Source: Sulfurovum sp. (GTDB lineage Bacteria; Campylobacterota; Campylobacteria; Campylobacterales; Sulfurovaceae). From it: DNA of 34,097 bases. The position numbers were made by a program, and so were the translations under genes. The DNA is taken from NCBI GenBank assembly GCA_027081395.1, contig JALWKQ010000198.1:1-34097 (forward strand). Direction: 5' to 3'. How positions within the stretch are numbered: the first letter of the stretch is position 1; each line of letters opens with the position of its first letter. Below are positions 7,974-16,498 of the stretch, piece after piece. The notes below the pieces were generated by a model that was not told the origin of the DNA, made no database searches, and saw only the letters and a program-made list of their open reading frames with translations.

Positions 7974-9488
7974 GTGGAAACAAACACAACAAATACAACA
8001 GAAACAAACAACATAAAATTTACAGACTTCGATCTGAAACCGGAAATCCAGGCAGCTGTACAGGAAGCAGGATTCGTCGAGCCAAGTCCCGTCCAGAAAG
8101 AGGCGATCCCCCTGATCTTAGAGGGCAACGATGTGATCGCACAGGCACAGACAGGTACAGGGAAGACCGCAGCCTTTGGTCTGCCTATCATGAGCATGAT
8201 GGAGGGCAACGGCGAAGTAGAAGGTCTCGTGATCGTCCCTACCCGTGAGCTTGCGATGCAGGTGAGTGACGAGCTCTTCCGTTTCGGTAAAAATGCCGGA
8301 CTCAAGACAGCTACCGTCTATGGCGGTACACCATACGGCAAACAGATCGACAGGATCAAACAGGCATCTATCGTCGTAGCGACCCCCGGCCGTTTGCAGG
8401 ATCTGCTAAAGAGCGGCAAGATCAAGATCAATCCCAAGTTTGTCGTACTCGATGAGGCCGATGAGATGCTTGATATGGGCTTCCTCGATGAGATCAAAAA
8501 TATCTTTACCTATCTGCCCAAAGAGCGTCAGACACTGATGTTCTCCGCGACGATGCCGCCGGCTATCAGAAAGCTTGCCGAAGATATCCTCAAGGATCCA
8601 AAGAGAGTCTCTATCACCAAAAAAGAGAGCACCAATACATCAATCCAGCAGTATTACTATGTGGTACCCGAATATGAGAAAGATGATGCTCTCATCCGTC
8701 TGATCGACTACAAAAACCCTACCAAAAGCATCGTTTTCTGTAGAACGAAAAAGGATGTCGACAGACTCGCAAGCCATATGACCGCACAAGGCTTCAAGGT
8801 CTCATCTCTGCATGGTGACATGGAACAGAAACAGAGAGAGACGACGATCAAAGGCTTCAAAAAGCCTCACGGTATAGAGATGCTCATTGCTACAGATGTC
8901 GCAGCACGCGGGCTCGATGTCAATGATGTCACCCATGTCTTCAACTACGCGCTGCCATTTGATTCAGAGTCCTATGTACACCGTATCGGACGTACGGGAC
9001 GTGGAGGCAAGACAGGCGAGGCGATCACGCTGGTCAGCCCCAATGAACTCCGTACCATCAAACGTATCGAGAAAGATGTCGGTACAAAAATGATCAGCGA
9101 CGTGATCCCTACCCGTATCGAAGTACAGAACAGCCGTGCTGATGAGCTTATCAACAAGATCGCCAACACCAAAATCACCCCGGAGGCAATCGAACTGGTC
9201 AAGACACTGCAGCATGACCTTGATATCGTCACGATCGCACATCTGCTCGCAAGCATGATCCAGAGTGACAATGCCGTCAAAGGTAAGGACAATATCGGTC
9301 TGGGACTCGAAGAGATAGAACGCCTTATCGAAAGAGCGATGCAAAACAGAGGTAACGACAGAGGACGTGGTGGACCAAGAAGACGCAACGGCGGACGTAG
9401 CAACAACCGTAATCGCAGCAGCTACGGCGGCAACCGCGGACGTGGACGTGACAGCAGAAACGGCGGACAGGGCAGTAAACGTTCATAG
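7974..9488 (+). CDS. DEAD-box ATP-dependent RNA helicase
   Basis: This 504-residue protein has the full set of DEAD-box motifs: Q motif (FVEPSPVQKEAIP), motif I (AQTGTGKTAA), PTRELA, TPGR, DEAD in VLDEADEMLDMGF, SAT, the FCRTKKDVD region, ATDVAARGLDV and HRIGRTGR. The C-terminal tail (about 455-504) is rich in Arg, Gly and Asn, an RGG-like RNA-binding tail. It unwinds RNA, most likely in ribosome assembly or mRNA turnover at low temperature (DeaD/CsdA/RhlE type); I do not assign the exact orthologue. The start is GTG at 7974 after AGGAAA. The first 14 codons are strikingly A/C-rich (METNTTNTTETNN). It has a long leader, common among cold-shock helicases. Confidence 0.93.
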   Translation: METNTTNTTETNNIKFTDFDLKPEIQAAVQEAGFVEPSPVQKEAIPLILEGNDVIAQAQTGTGKTAAFGLPIMSMMEGNGEVEGLVIVPTRELAMQVSDELFRFGKNAGLKTATVYGGTPYGKQIDRIKQASIVVATPGRLQDLLKSGKIKINPKFVVLDEADEMLDMGFLDEIKNIFTYLPKERQTLMFSATMPPAIRKLAEDILKDPKRVSITKKESTNTSIQQYYYVVPEYEKDDALIRLIDYKNPTKSIVFCRTKKDVDRLASHMTAQGFKVSSLHGDMEQKQRETTIKGFKKPHGIEMLIATDVAARGLDVNDVTHVFNYALPFDSESYVHRIGRTGRGGKTGEAITLVSPNELRTIKRIEKDVGTKMISDVIPTRIEVQNSRADELINKIANTKITPEAIELVKTLQHDLDIVTIAHLLASMIQSDNAVKGKDNIGLGLEEIERLIERAMQNRGNDRGRGGPRRRNGGRSNNRNRSSYGGNRGRGRDSRNGGQGSKRS

Positions 9489-9548
9489 ACCTTATCATAT
9501 CAGGCTCCTAATTCATAAAGGATATTTATTATCTATTAAGAATTATTT

Positions 9549-9557
9549 TGATATACT
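9549..9557 (+). promoter_or_regulatory. Extended -10 promoter for the cytochrome c peroxidase gene
   Basis: TGATATACT at 9549-9557 gives a TG-extended -10 with a predicted start near 9564, about 20 nt before the ATG at 9585 and just ahead of the ribosome site AAAAGGAGA. No convincing -35 is seen. Confidence 0.5.
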
Positions 9558-9584
9558 TACTTATCAAAATTAAAAGGAGAATTT

Positions 9585-10619
9585 ATGAAAATTCAAGGTT
9601 TACTTACACTCTCACTGATCGGAACTGCCCTGCTCTTTGCAGAGGCACCCCAAAGTACAGATCTAATCAGCAAAGCCCAAAAAGCCGGGCTAAAAGCGAT
9701 CCCACAAAACAAAAAAGAGCTCTACAATGTGATCGACCCCAAGGGGATGATCACAGACAAACGCGTGGAGCTGGGTAAAAAGCTCTACTTTGAGCCGAGA
9801 CTCTCAAAAAGCGGTATCATCTCATGTAACACCTGTCACAACCTTGGATTGGGCGGTACGGACGGCGTACCTGCTGCGATCGGTCACAACTGGACAGCCA
9901 ACCCTCACCACCTGAACTCTCCTACAGTATACAACGCTGTCTTTAACAGCAAGCAGTTCTGGGATGGACGCAGTCCCGATCTCGAAGACCAGGCGAAAGG
10001 TCCTATGCAAGCAGCTCCTGAGATGGCTTCACCAAGTACACTGGTCGTAGAGCGTGTACAATCTATGCCCGAATATGTGGCGGCATTCAAAGATGCCTAT
10101 AATGAGAAGGTCAAAGTCGATTTTGATACGATCACCAAAACCATCGGGGTCTTCGAGCGTACATTGGTTACGCCGTCACGCTTCGATGACTTCATGAGCG
10201 GACACAGCAATGCACTCACAGATGCGGAGAAAGAGGGGCTCAATACCTTCATCGATATGGGCTGTGCAAGCTGTCACAACGGTATCGGACTGGGTGGCGG
10301 TATGCAGCCCTTCCCACTGGTAGGCAAGTACAAGTATGCAGATATCGGTGACTTCAAAGGTGACAAGAACGGTATGGTCAAGGTACCGACACTGCGTAAC
10401 ATCACCGAGACAGCTCCCTACTTCCACAACGGTGCGATCTGGAGCCTCAAAGAGGCAGTACAGGAGATGGGTAGAACACAGCTTGGCAAGGAAATCTCAG
10501 ATACAGATACCGCCAAGATCGTGACATTCCTCAAAGCACTCAAAGGCAAGAAGCCTGTTATCACTTACCCTCAGTTCCCAGAGAGTACAGAGAAAACACC
10601 AAAGCCAGACACCAATTAA
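9585..10619 (+). CDS. Di-haem cytochrome c peroxidase
   Basis: This periplasmic enzyme reduces H2O2 to water using electrons from c-type cytochromes. The 344-residue precursor starts with a signal peptide (MKIQGLLTLSLIGTALLFAE) and has two CXXCH haem sites, CNTCH at residues 81-85 and CASCH at 227-231, the standard spacing for the CcpA/MauG family. The PTVYNAVFNSKQFWDGR and PTLRNITETAPYFHNGA blocks are also typical, as is the C-terminal FLKAL helix. An extended -10 at 9549-9557 and AAAAGGAG give it its own transcription, and a strong hairpin follows at 10627-10648. It probably protects a microaerophilic or nitrate-respiring cell from peroxide. Confidence 0.94.
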   Translation: MKIQGLLTLSLIGTALLFAEAPQSTDLISKAQKAGLKAIPQNKKELYNVIDPKGMITDKRVELGKKLYFEPRLSKSGIISCNTCHNLGLGGTDGVPAAIGHNWTANPHHLNSPTVYNAVFNSKQFWDGRSPDLEDQAKGPMQAAPEMASPSTLVVERVQSMPEYVAAFKDAYNEKVKVDFDTITKTIGVFERTLVTPSRFDDFMSGHSNALTDAEKEGLNTFIDMGCASCHNGIGLGGGMQPFPLVGKYKYADIGDFKGDKNGMVKVPTLRNITETAPYFHNGAIWSLKEAVQEMGRTQLGKEISDTDTAKIVTFLKALKGKKPVITYPQFPESTEKTPKPDTN

Positions 10620-10626
10620 GACACCT

Positions 10627-10648
10627 CCGGACAAGACACCTTGTCCGG
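10627..10648 (+). terminator. Hairpin after cytochrome c peroxidase
   Basis: CCGGACAAG (10627-10635) pairs perfectly with CTTGTCCGG (10640-10648) around an ACAC loop. The stem begins 8 nt after the stop codon. A T run occurs only about 20 nt later (10669-10674), so termination may be weak or Rho-assisted. Confidence 0.65.
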
Positions 10649-10673
10649 CATCAATCCTCCTTCATCTCTTTTT

Positions 10674-10682
10674 TGTTATGAT
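10674..10682 (+). promoter_or_regulatory. Extended -10 promoter for the NnrS gene
   Basis: TGTTATGAT at 10674-10682 follows a T-rich stretch. It predicts a start near 10689 and a short leader to the ATG at 10706, with AAAAAAGG as a weak ribosome site. Confidence 0.4.
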
Positions 10683-10705
10683 GCACTAAAAAAGGCATCT
10701 ATTCC

Positions 10706-11866
10706 ATGAAAAACCACTATTTTTTCTCACAACCCCATCAGCCGTTCTTTCTACTTGGCTTTCTCAATGCTATTGTCGCTATGGTACTTTTCGCACTGGG
10801 CTACAAAGGCAGCCTTCCCATGGTCATCTCACCGCTGCTTTTTCATGCCTATAGTCTCATATTTCTGCTTTTCACCCCTGCCTTTCTGGCATTTTTGTTC
10901 ACGACTTTTCCGCGCTTCTCATCTACCGCACCTATAGAGCGAAGAAGCTATCTATTGGTCTTCGGGCTCTTTGCGGCTGGCTCGCTGCTCTTCATGGTGG
11001 GGGCACTCTGGAGCAAAGTGCTGCTCTACCTTGCGATGGGAGGGCTCTTTGCCGGACATCTGCGGGCCATACTGATCCTCTGGCATATCTACCGTATCTC
11101 CCCTATGCCCGACAAGCATGACCAGCAGTGGATACTCACGGGGATGGTAGCCGGTCTCATCGCACATGCACTTTTCATCCTCTCTTTTCTCTTCCCGCTG
11201 CTGCAGACCCTGGCGGTACAGACGGCGATCTATCTCTATCTCTTTCTGGTTGCCTTCTCTGTCGCACAGAGGATGGTACCCTTATTCTCCCACTGCATGA
11301 TAGAGAAAAATATGCACTTTTTACGCAACATTTTTGTACTCCTGCTGCTGCATGTCATCCTCGAGACACTCCATGCACACTTAAGTTTCATCGCAGACGC
11401 GATACTCGTCTATCTCACAGCCAAAGAGATCTTCCGGTGGCAACTCCCCTTCCCCAATCCCAACCCCCTGCTCTGGATCCTCCATCTGGCACTCTACTGG
11501 GTACCCGCCGCCTTTCTCTTCGCAGCGATGAGCAATCTCACTGCGCTGATCAACGGTACCGAGTTTCTCTTTCTTGATCTGCACATTTTGGTACTGGGCT
11601 TCGTCTTTACGATCCTCATCGGATTTGGCACCCGTGTAACACTGGGGCACTCTGGCAACCGTATGGAAGCGACGATGTGGGAGAAAGTCCTCTTCAACTG
11701 GACACAGGTCGTAGTGGTGATGCGCCTGCTTACCTCTATGGTCGCGGCATGGGGCTGGGACTTTATGCTGCTTTTTGATCTCTCTGTGACTGTATGGATC
11801 ATCATGTTTGTTCTCTGGGGGATACGCTTCTTCTCTGTACTGATCTATGGGAAAAAACTGCGATAA
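10706..11866 (+). CDS. nnrS: NnrS family haem/copper membrane protein
   Basis: The 386-residue product is almost wholly membrane-embedded, with about ten to twelve hydrophobic segments. NnrS hallmarks are visible: FFLLGFLNAIVAMVLFALGY at the start, PLLFHAYSLIFLLFTPAFLAFLFTTFPRF with the conserved histidine and proline pattern, and GFGTRVTLGHSGN near residue 310. NnrS proteins bind haem and copper and are linked to nitric oxide tolerance and denitrification in other Proteobacteria. Placement next to a peroxidase suggests a respiratory or oxidative-stress context, but no denitrification genes are in the window. The next gene starts 17 bp after the stop. Confidence 0.85.
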   Translation: MKNHYFFSQPHQPFFLLGFLNAIVAMVLFALGYKGSLPMVISPLLFHAYSLIFLLFTPAFLAFLFTTFPRFSSTAPIERRSYLLVFGLFAAGSLLFMVGALWSKVLLYLAMGGLFAGHLRAILILWHIYRISPMPDKHDQQWILTGMVAGLIAHALFILSFLFPLLQTLAVQTAIYLYLFLVAFSVAQRMVPLFSHCMIEKNMHFLRNIFVLLLLHVILETLHAHLSFIADAILVYLTAKEIFRWQLPFPNPNPLLWILHLALYWVPAAFLFAAMSNLTALINGTEFLFLDLHILVLGFVFTILIGFGTRVTLGHSGNRMEATMWEKVLFNWTQVVVVMRLLTSMVAAWGWDFMLLFDLSVTVWIIMFVLWGIRFFSVLIYGKKLR

Positions 11867-11868
11867 TT

Positions 11869-11877
11869 TGGTATAAT
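11869..11877 (+). promoter_or_regulatory. Extended -10 placed for a leaderless transcript
   Basis: TGGTATAAT at 11869-11877 ends 6 bp before the ATG at 11884. A start 6-8 nt after the box would fall on or next to the ATG. There is no Shine-Dalgarno sequence in the intervening bases (CATCCT), which supports a leaderless mRNA. Confidence 0.45.
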
Positions 11878-11883
11878 CATCCT

Positions 11884-12660
11884 ATGAAAAAGATACTACT
11901 CTCTGCACTTCTTTCCACCATGCTATTTGCTGCAACCGCCGAACAGGTCGAGCAGTATCTCAACGTCTCCAATGCCGAAGAGGAGCTGATCCAAATGGAA
12001 GCGGCATTCGCTTCGATGCAAAACAGCTTCAAACAGCGTGACACCAATGCTACTGAAGATAAGACCTACGATACCCAGCTTCTCTCAATCCGCTTTAGAG
12101 AGTACCTCCAAAAGGCACTTAGTGAAGATGAGATGAACGAAGTACTTGAGAACTACAAAAACATGGTACTGCTGCAGTTCGTCTCTGCGACAAGCTCCCA
12201 GGAGTATGATCCCAAAGCAGTCGATGCCTATGTAGAGAAGCTCGAGAGTGATCCCGAAGCCCAAAACCGCATAGAGCTCATCAACAAAATCAGCAATGCC
12301 CTCTACAAAAAAGAGACCATGTCGATCCTCTTTGACGATCTGATGAAACCACTGATGCAAAACGGCATCGGCGGAGAGAAGGTCGATGATGCTTTCCTCA
12401 AGCAGAGCCGAGATAACTATATCAAAATGATGCAGGAGGCTTCCCGCCGGGAGACACTCTATGCTGCCAGAGACTTCAATGACGAAGAGCTTGAAGAGCT
12501 GCTCAAGATCGCACAGAGTCCCGCGACAGACCACGAAGCCAAAGCGGTCTTCGGTGCGACTGCCTATGCACTCAAAGAGTTCTTCGCCTCCCTTGCCAGC
12601 CGCTTCGATGTGGGCAAACATCAGATGCATGCGCCATCCGAGTCCAACACCAGCCGCTAA
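11884..12660 (+). CDS. Exported helical protein, unknown (possibly DUF2059-like)
   Basis: The 258-residue product starts with a signal peptide (MKKILLSALLSTMLFAATA), so it is probably periplasmic. The mature part is helical, acidic and lysine-rich, with the pattern AEQVEQYLNVSNAEEELIQMEAAFASM. This recalls DUF2059 proteins, which begin with a similar helix, but I cannot confirm it. I recognise no catalytic motif. The ATG at 11884 is chosen because it yields the signal peptide and follows the extended -10 at 11869-11877; an upstream in-frame alternative would overlap nnrS. The HAD phosphatase gene follows by 1 bp, so the two may be cotranscribed. Confidence 0.75.
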   Translation: MKKILLSALLSTMLFAATAEQVEQYLNVSNAEEELIQMEAAFASMQNSFKQRDTNATEDKTYDTQLLSIRFREYLQKALSEDEMNEVLENYKNMVLLQFVSATSSQEYDPKAVDAYVEKLESDPEAQNRIELINKISNALYKKETMSILFDDLMKPLMQNGIGGEKVDDAFLKQSRDNYIKMMQEASRRETLYAARDFNDEELEELLKIAQSPATDHEAKAVFGATAYALKEFFASLASRFDVGKHQMHAPSESNTSR

Positions 12661-12661
12661 G

Positions 12662-13483
12662 ATGCCGCCTATCTATATCACCGACCTTGATCATACCTTT
12701 TTGCGTTCGGATCTGAGCATCAGCCCCTACAGTATCGAGACCTGGAACAACAAAGCCCAAAATGCCCTGATGGGGGTGGCGACCGCACGCAGCTTCACCA
12801 AGTCGCAGGAGCTGCTCTCACAGCTGCATATCAATGCCCCGCTGATCCTCCTTGACGGCTCGATCATCGTCACTCCTGAGCGTACCCTGATCGACCTCAA
12901 GACCCTTGACAAGGAGACCGGAGATGCCATCGTCGACATAGGAAGCAGACATGACATCGATCCTTTTATCATCGGTATTAAGGACAGCAATATCAATGAA
13001 GCCTTTCTCTACCCGCGCAAACTCAACGACTATCAGCGTGAAGTACTCAAAGGCTACAAAGACGATCCACGTATGCAGTTCAACCCGCACAACCGTACCA
13101 TGGAGCAAAACCTCAAGATCGTCTACTTTGGCTACGAGGAGCAGCTGCGCCCACTCTACGATGAGATCACCGCCACCTTCGGCAAAGTAGTCGAAGCTAA
13201 GCTCTCACCGGAGAAATACGGCGGCGGCTGGTTCCTCACCATCCTCCACCCCGAAGGCGACAAAGCCCACGCACTCGCCAAAGTCACCGAATACCTCGGA
13301 CGAGACCCCGAGGATGTTACAGTCTTTGGCGACTCGGTCAACGACATAGGGATGTTCCGCCTTGCCGGCACCTCTGTCGCAGTAGCCAATGCACTCGATG
13401 AAGTGAAGGCTGTGGCGGATGTGGTACTACCGCACTCTAATGATGAGGATGGGGTGGCACACTACCTCAATACCGATTCATAA
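12662..13483 (+). CDS. Cof-type HAD phosphatase
   Basis: The 273-residue protein is a HAD-superfamily class IIB (Cof-type) hydrolase. Motif I is DLDHTFLRSD near residue 7, the TAR motif follows near 43, and motif IV is VFGDSVNDIGMF near 220. The alpha/beta cap lies between. Such enzymes dephosphorylate sugar phosphates and other small phosphates in the cytoplasm. The ATG at 12662 is chosen because motif I must be N-terminal. The gene ends in a 17-bp tail-to-tail overlap with murU. The adjacent operon encodes AnmK, AmgK and MurU, a route that needs a MurNAc-6-phosphate phosphatase; this protein is a positional candidate, though known MupP enzymes belong to a different HAD subclass. Confidence 0.85.
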   Translation: MPPIYITDLDHTFLRSDLSISPYSIETWNNKAQNALMGVATARSFTKSQELLSQLHINAPLILLDGSIIVTPERTLIDLKTLDKETGDAIVDIGSRHDIDPFIIGIKDSNINEAFLYPRKLNDYQREVLKGYKDDPRMQFNPHNRTMEQNLKIVYFGYEEQLRPLYDEITATFGKVVEAKLSPEKYGGGWFLTILHPEGDKAHALAKVTEYLGRDPEDVTVFGDSVNDIGMFRLAGTSVAVANALDEVKAVADVVLPHSNDEDGVAHYLNTDS

Positions 13484-14138
13484 GCTCCGCATTTAACTGC
13501 TCAAGCCTCTCAGGTGTCCCAATATCGAGCCACTCTCCCTCGTAGAGTTCGCCCGTCACCTTCCCCTCTTTCATCGCCGCACGCAGCAGAGGTGCCAAGG
13601 GTGCTTTGCCATAATCTACACCCTTAAAGAGCTTGGGAGAGTAGTAGCCTATACCCGAAAAGGTGTATTGGGGGGTGTCTATCACACGGTTGCCGTCAAG
13701 CGCAAAGTCTCCATCGGGATTGTGAGGAGGGTTGGGGACGAGGATGAGATGGGCGAGGATGCCCTCTGAGAGTTGTTTGTGGGGATCGTAGGGGTAGTCT
13801 GTCCAGATGTCACCGTTGAGTACCAAAAAGGGATCGCTATCCTCAAGCAGAGGCAATGCCTTGACGATACCGCCAAGGGTCTCCAGACCACCCTCTTCTT
13901 GCTCATCGGAGTAGCTAATCTTCACTCCCCAGTGCAAGCCGTCACCAAGAGCCTTGGGGATATGCCAGCCAAGATGCGCGATATTGATAACAATCTCATC
14001 AAACCCTTCATGCGCCAATCTCTCGATATGCCAGACGATCAAAGATATCCCGCCCACTTTGAGCAGCGGCTTGGGGGTATGGTCTGTCAACGGACGCATC
14101 CGCGTCCCAAGCCCCGCAGCAAGGATCATCGCTTTCAT
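13467..14138 (-). CDS. murU: MurNAc-1-phosphate uridylyltransferase MurU
   Basis: MurU makes UDP-MurNAc from MurNAc-1-phosphate, letting cells recycle cell-wall sugar while bypassing MurA/MurB. The 223-residue product has the nucleotidyltransferase signature at its N-terminus (MILAAGLGTRMRPLTDHTPKPLL), the INIAHLGW motif, ETLGGIVKALPLL and LNGDIWTD, all as in Pseudomonas MurU, and is close to that length. It is the last gene of the anmK-amgK-glnS-murU string, starting 6 bp after glnS. The presence of amgK two genes away makes MurU far more likely than a glucose-1-phosphate thymidylyltransferase of similar fold. Confidence 0.9.
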   Translation of the reverse strand: MKAMILAAGLGTRMRPLTDHTPKPLLKVGGISLIVWHIERLAHEGFDEIVINIAHLGWHIPKALGDGLHWGVKISYSDEQEEGGLETLGGIVKALPLLEDSDPFLVLNGDIWTDYPYDPHKQLSEGILAHLILVPNPPHNPDGDFALDGNRVIDTPQYTFSGIGYYSPKLFKGVDYGKAPLAPLLRAAMKEGKVTGELYEGEWLDIGTPERLEQLNAELMNRY

Positions 14139-14144
14139 AATCGG

Positions 14145-16433
14145 CTATCCTTCCAACTTCTCTTTGACCAGATCGTTGACCACCTTCGGATTTGCCTTGC
14201 CGAGCGTAGCTTTGAGCACCTGTCCGACGAAGAAGCCAAAGAGTTTCTTGTTGCCCTCTTTGTATTTTTGGAAGTTGTCCGGATTGTTGGCGATTACCTC
14301 TTCGATGATAGGCGCTATCTTGGCAGGATCACTGATCTGTTCCAAGCCCTTCTCTTCGACGATCGCTTTTGGACTTTTGCCGCTGCTGAGCATCTCCTCG
14401 AAGACATCTTTGGCGATCTTCGAAGAGATCGTCTCCTCTTCTACCATGGACGCCAGCTCGGCGATCGCTTCAGGTGTAACATTCGAGGCATCCTCCGGAT
14501 GCTCTTTGAGCGCTCTTGCTACATCGTTGACGATGATATTGGCAGCAGTTACCGCTGCATCGACAGAGTTGAGCGTCTGCTCAAAAAAGGCTGAGAGCTT
14601 CGGATCTCTTGCCAATATATTGGCAACCTGCGGTTTGAGACCATAGGTCTCGGTATAGTGTGCAAAGCGTTTCTCCTCAGCTTCGCTCAAAGCAGCGAGC
14701 TCGCCTTCGTGTTTCCCTTTTTGCGCTGTTTTGCTTTTCTCTTTTTTCTCCTGCGTGGCGGCAGGTTTTTTGGGCGCTTGCTTTTGTGCTGTGTTCTTTT
14801 TCGCCCAGGAGTCTTTGAGAGAGACGATCTTGTTAAAAACCGGAGCATCATCTGTGTAGTCTACAGGGTCGGCATAGAAGTAGCCTTCACGTTCAAACTG
14901 GTAGCGCTCATCTGGCTTTTCGGTGATCACAGAGGGTTCGATCAGCGCATCCTTGATAATCTTGAGCGAGTCAGGGTTAATATCCTCAATGCCTTGTGGA
15001 GACTCTACTTTGAAGAGTCTGTCATAGAGTCTTAGCTCGACTCTTTTGGCGCTTGATGCTTCGACCCACTGTATCGCACTCTTGACCTTGATACCACTGG
15101 TATCTTCTCCACTTTTGGAGTCGGGGTGATACTCCGCTTTGATCTCGATGATCTTGCCACTGCTGTCTTTGATCACCTCTTTGCAGGTGATGATATAGGC
15201 ATACTTGAGGCGTACTGGCTGCTCGGGAGTGAGACGGTAGTAGCCCTTGGGAGGGTTTTCTGAGAAATCCTCTCGGTTGATATAGATCTCTTTGGAGAAA
15301 GGAAGCTTCCTGCTGCCCTCTTTGGGGACATCGTGCGGATAGTAGGAGGCGTCGATCTCCTCACTGCCCTCATAGTTGACGATCGTCACTTTGAGTGGAT
15401 CGGTCACACACATCACACGCGGGACTTTGGGGTTAAGATCATCACGGATACAGTGCTCCAGCTGCGCCACATCCACCACCGAGTTCGCCTTGGCGATGCC
15501 TATCTCGTCACAAAAGTTGAGGATCGACTCGGGGGTATAACCTCTGCGCTTGTAGCCTGCGATAGTAGGCATACGCGGATCATCCCAGCCACTGATGACC
15601 TCTTGTTCTACCAGTTCGAGCAGTTTTCTTTTGCTCATGACAGTATAGCTGATGTTGAGCCTAGCAAACTCATACTGATAGGGACGTGGAGGCTTGAGAC
15701 CCAGTGTATCGATCACCCAGTCGTAGATATCGCGGTTGTTCTCAAACTCCAGTGTACACAGCGAGTGCGTCACCCCCTCGATATAGTCCGAGAGACAGTG
15801 GGCGAAGTCATACATCGGATAGATCGCCCACTTATCCCCTGCTCTGTAGTGGTGCGCATGGCGGATACGATAAAGCAGCGGATCACGCATCTTCATATTG
15901 GGTGATGCCATATCGATCTTGGCCCTGAGCACATGCTCCCCCTCTGCGAACTCACCCTTTCTCATCCGCTCGAAGAGATCGAGATTCTCCTCGACGCTTC
16001 TATTGGCATACTCGCTTCGCTTGCCCGAGGTGGTCACGGTGCCGCGGTATTCACGCATCGTCTCTTCATCAAGACTGTCTACATAGGCTTTACCCATCTT
16101 GATAAGCTCTATCGCATAGTCATAGAGTCTCTCAAAATAGTCAGATGTATACCGCACATCCCCGTCCCACTCAAAGCCCAGCCACTCGACAGCATCCTTG
16201 ATCGCTTCGACATAGCGGGGATCTTCGGTGGTGGGGTTGGTATCATCCATTCTGAGGTTACATCTGCCCTCATAGTCTTTGGCGATGCCAAAGTTGATCG
16301 AGATCGATTTGGCATGTCCGATATGGGGGAAGCCGTTGGGCTCAGGCGGGAAACGTGTGACAACCTCGCTGTACTTTCCTGACTTCAAGTCCTCTTCGAC
16401 GATCCTACGTAAAAAATCTTTTTTCTTGCCCAT
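14145..16433 (-). CDS. glnS: Glutaminyl-tRNA synthetase with YqeY/GatB-like C-terminal domain
   Basis: GlnRS charges tRNA-Gln directly. The class I motifs are RFPPEPNGFPHIGHAKS (HIGH, about residue 35) and VMSKRKL (KMSKS, about 265), with FARLNISYTVMSKR matching GlnRS rather than GluRS. After the anticodon-binding barrels (to about 560) comes a Lys/Ala-rich linker (KKPAATQEKKEKSKTAQKGK) and then about 150 residues resembling the GatB/YqeY tail (ITSEMAK-like helices; KKLFGFFVGQVLKATLGKANP is diagnostic). This layout recalls the Deinococcus GlnRS. The ATG at 16433 is preferred to one at 16481 because AAAGG precedes it. Many Campylobacterota lack GlnRS and use GatCAB, so this gene may be acquired. 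Confidence 0.93.
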   Translation of the reverse strand: MGKKKDFLRRIVEEDLKSGKYSEVVTRFPPEPNGFPHIGHAKSISINFGIAKDYEGRCNLRMDDTNPTTEDPRYVEAIKDAVEWLGFEWDGDVRYTSDYFERLYDYAIELIKMGKAYVDSLDEETMREYRGTVTTSGKRSEYANRSVEENLDLFERMRKGEFAEGEHVLRAKIDMASPNMKMRDPLLYRIRHAHHYRAGDKWAIYPMYDFAHCLSDYIEGVTHSLCTLEFENNRDIYDWVIDTLGLKPPRPYQYEFARLNISYTVMSKRKLLELVEQEVISGWDDPRMPTIAGYKRRGYTPESILNFCDEIGIAKANSVVDVAQLEHCIRDDLNPKVPRVMCVTDPLKVTIVNYEGSEEIDASYYPHDVPKEGSRKLPFSKEIYINREDFSENPPKGYYRLTPEQPVRLKYAYIITCKEVIKDSSGKIIEIKAEYHPDSKSGEDTSGIKVKSAIQWVEASSAKRVELRLYDRLFKVESPQGIEDINPDSLKIIKDALIEPSVITEKPDERYQFEREGYFYADPVDYTDDAPVFNKIVSLKDSWAKKNTAQKQAPKKPAATQEKKEKSKTAQKGKHEGELAALSEAEEKRFAHYTETYGLKPQVANILARDPKLSAFFEQTLNSVDAAVTAANIIVNDVARALKEHPEDASNVTPEAIAELASMVEEETISSKIAKDVFEEMLSSGKSPKAIVEEKGLEQISDPAKIAPIIEEVIANNPDNFQKYKEGNKKLFGFFVGQVLKATLGKANPKVVNDLVKEKLEG

Positions 16434-16498
16434 GCCTAAACCTTTGTAGTGATACTTCTGTAAGGGGTGTATTTTAGCCAAATAGTGCTTATGCTGTG

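Noticed and set aside
12461-12661. Upstream extension of the HAD phosphatase
   Set aside because: It overlaps the preceding gene by 200 bp, and the catalytic DxD motif must be close to the N-terminus.
13773-14594. A 273-codon + strand frame opposite murU and the end of glnS
   Set aside because: It crosses two confidently identified genes on the other strand and shows no motif or ribosome site.
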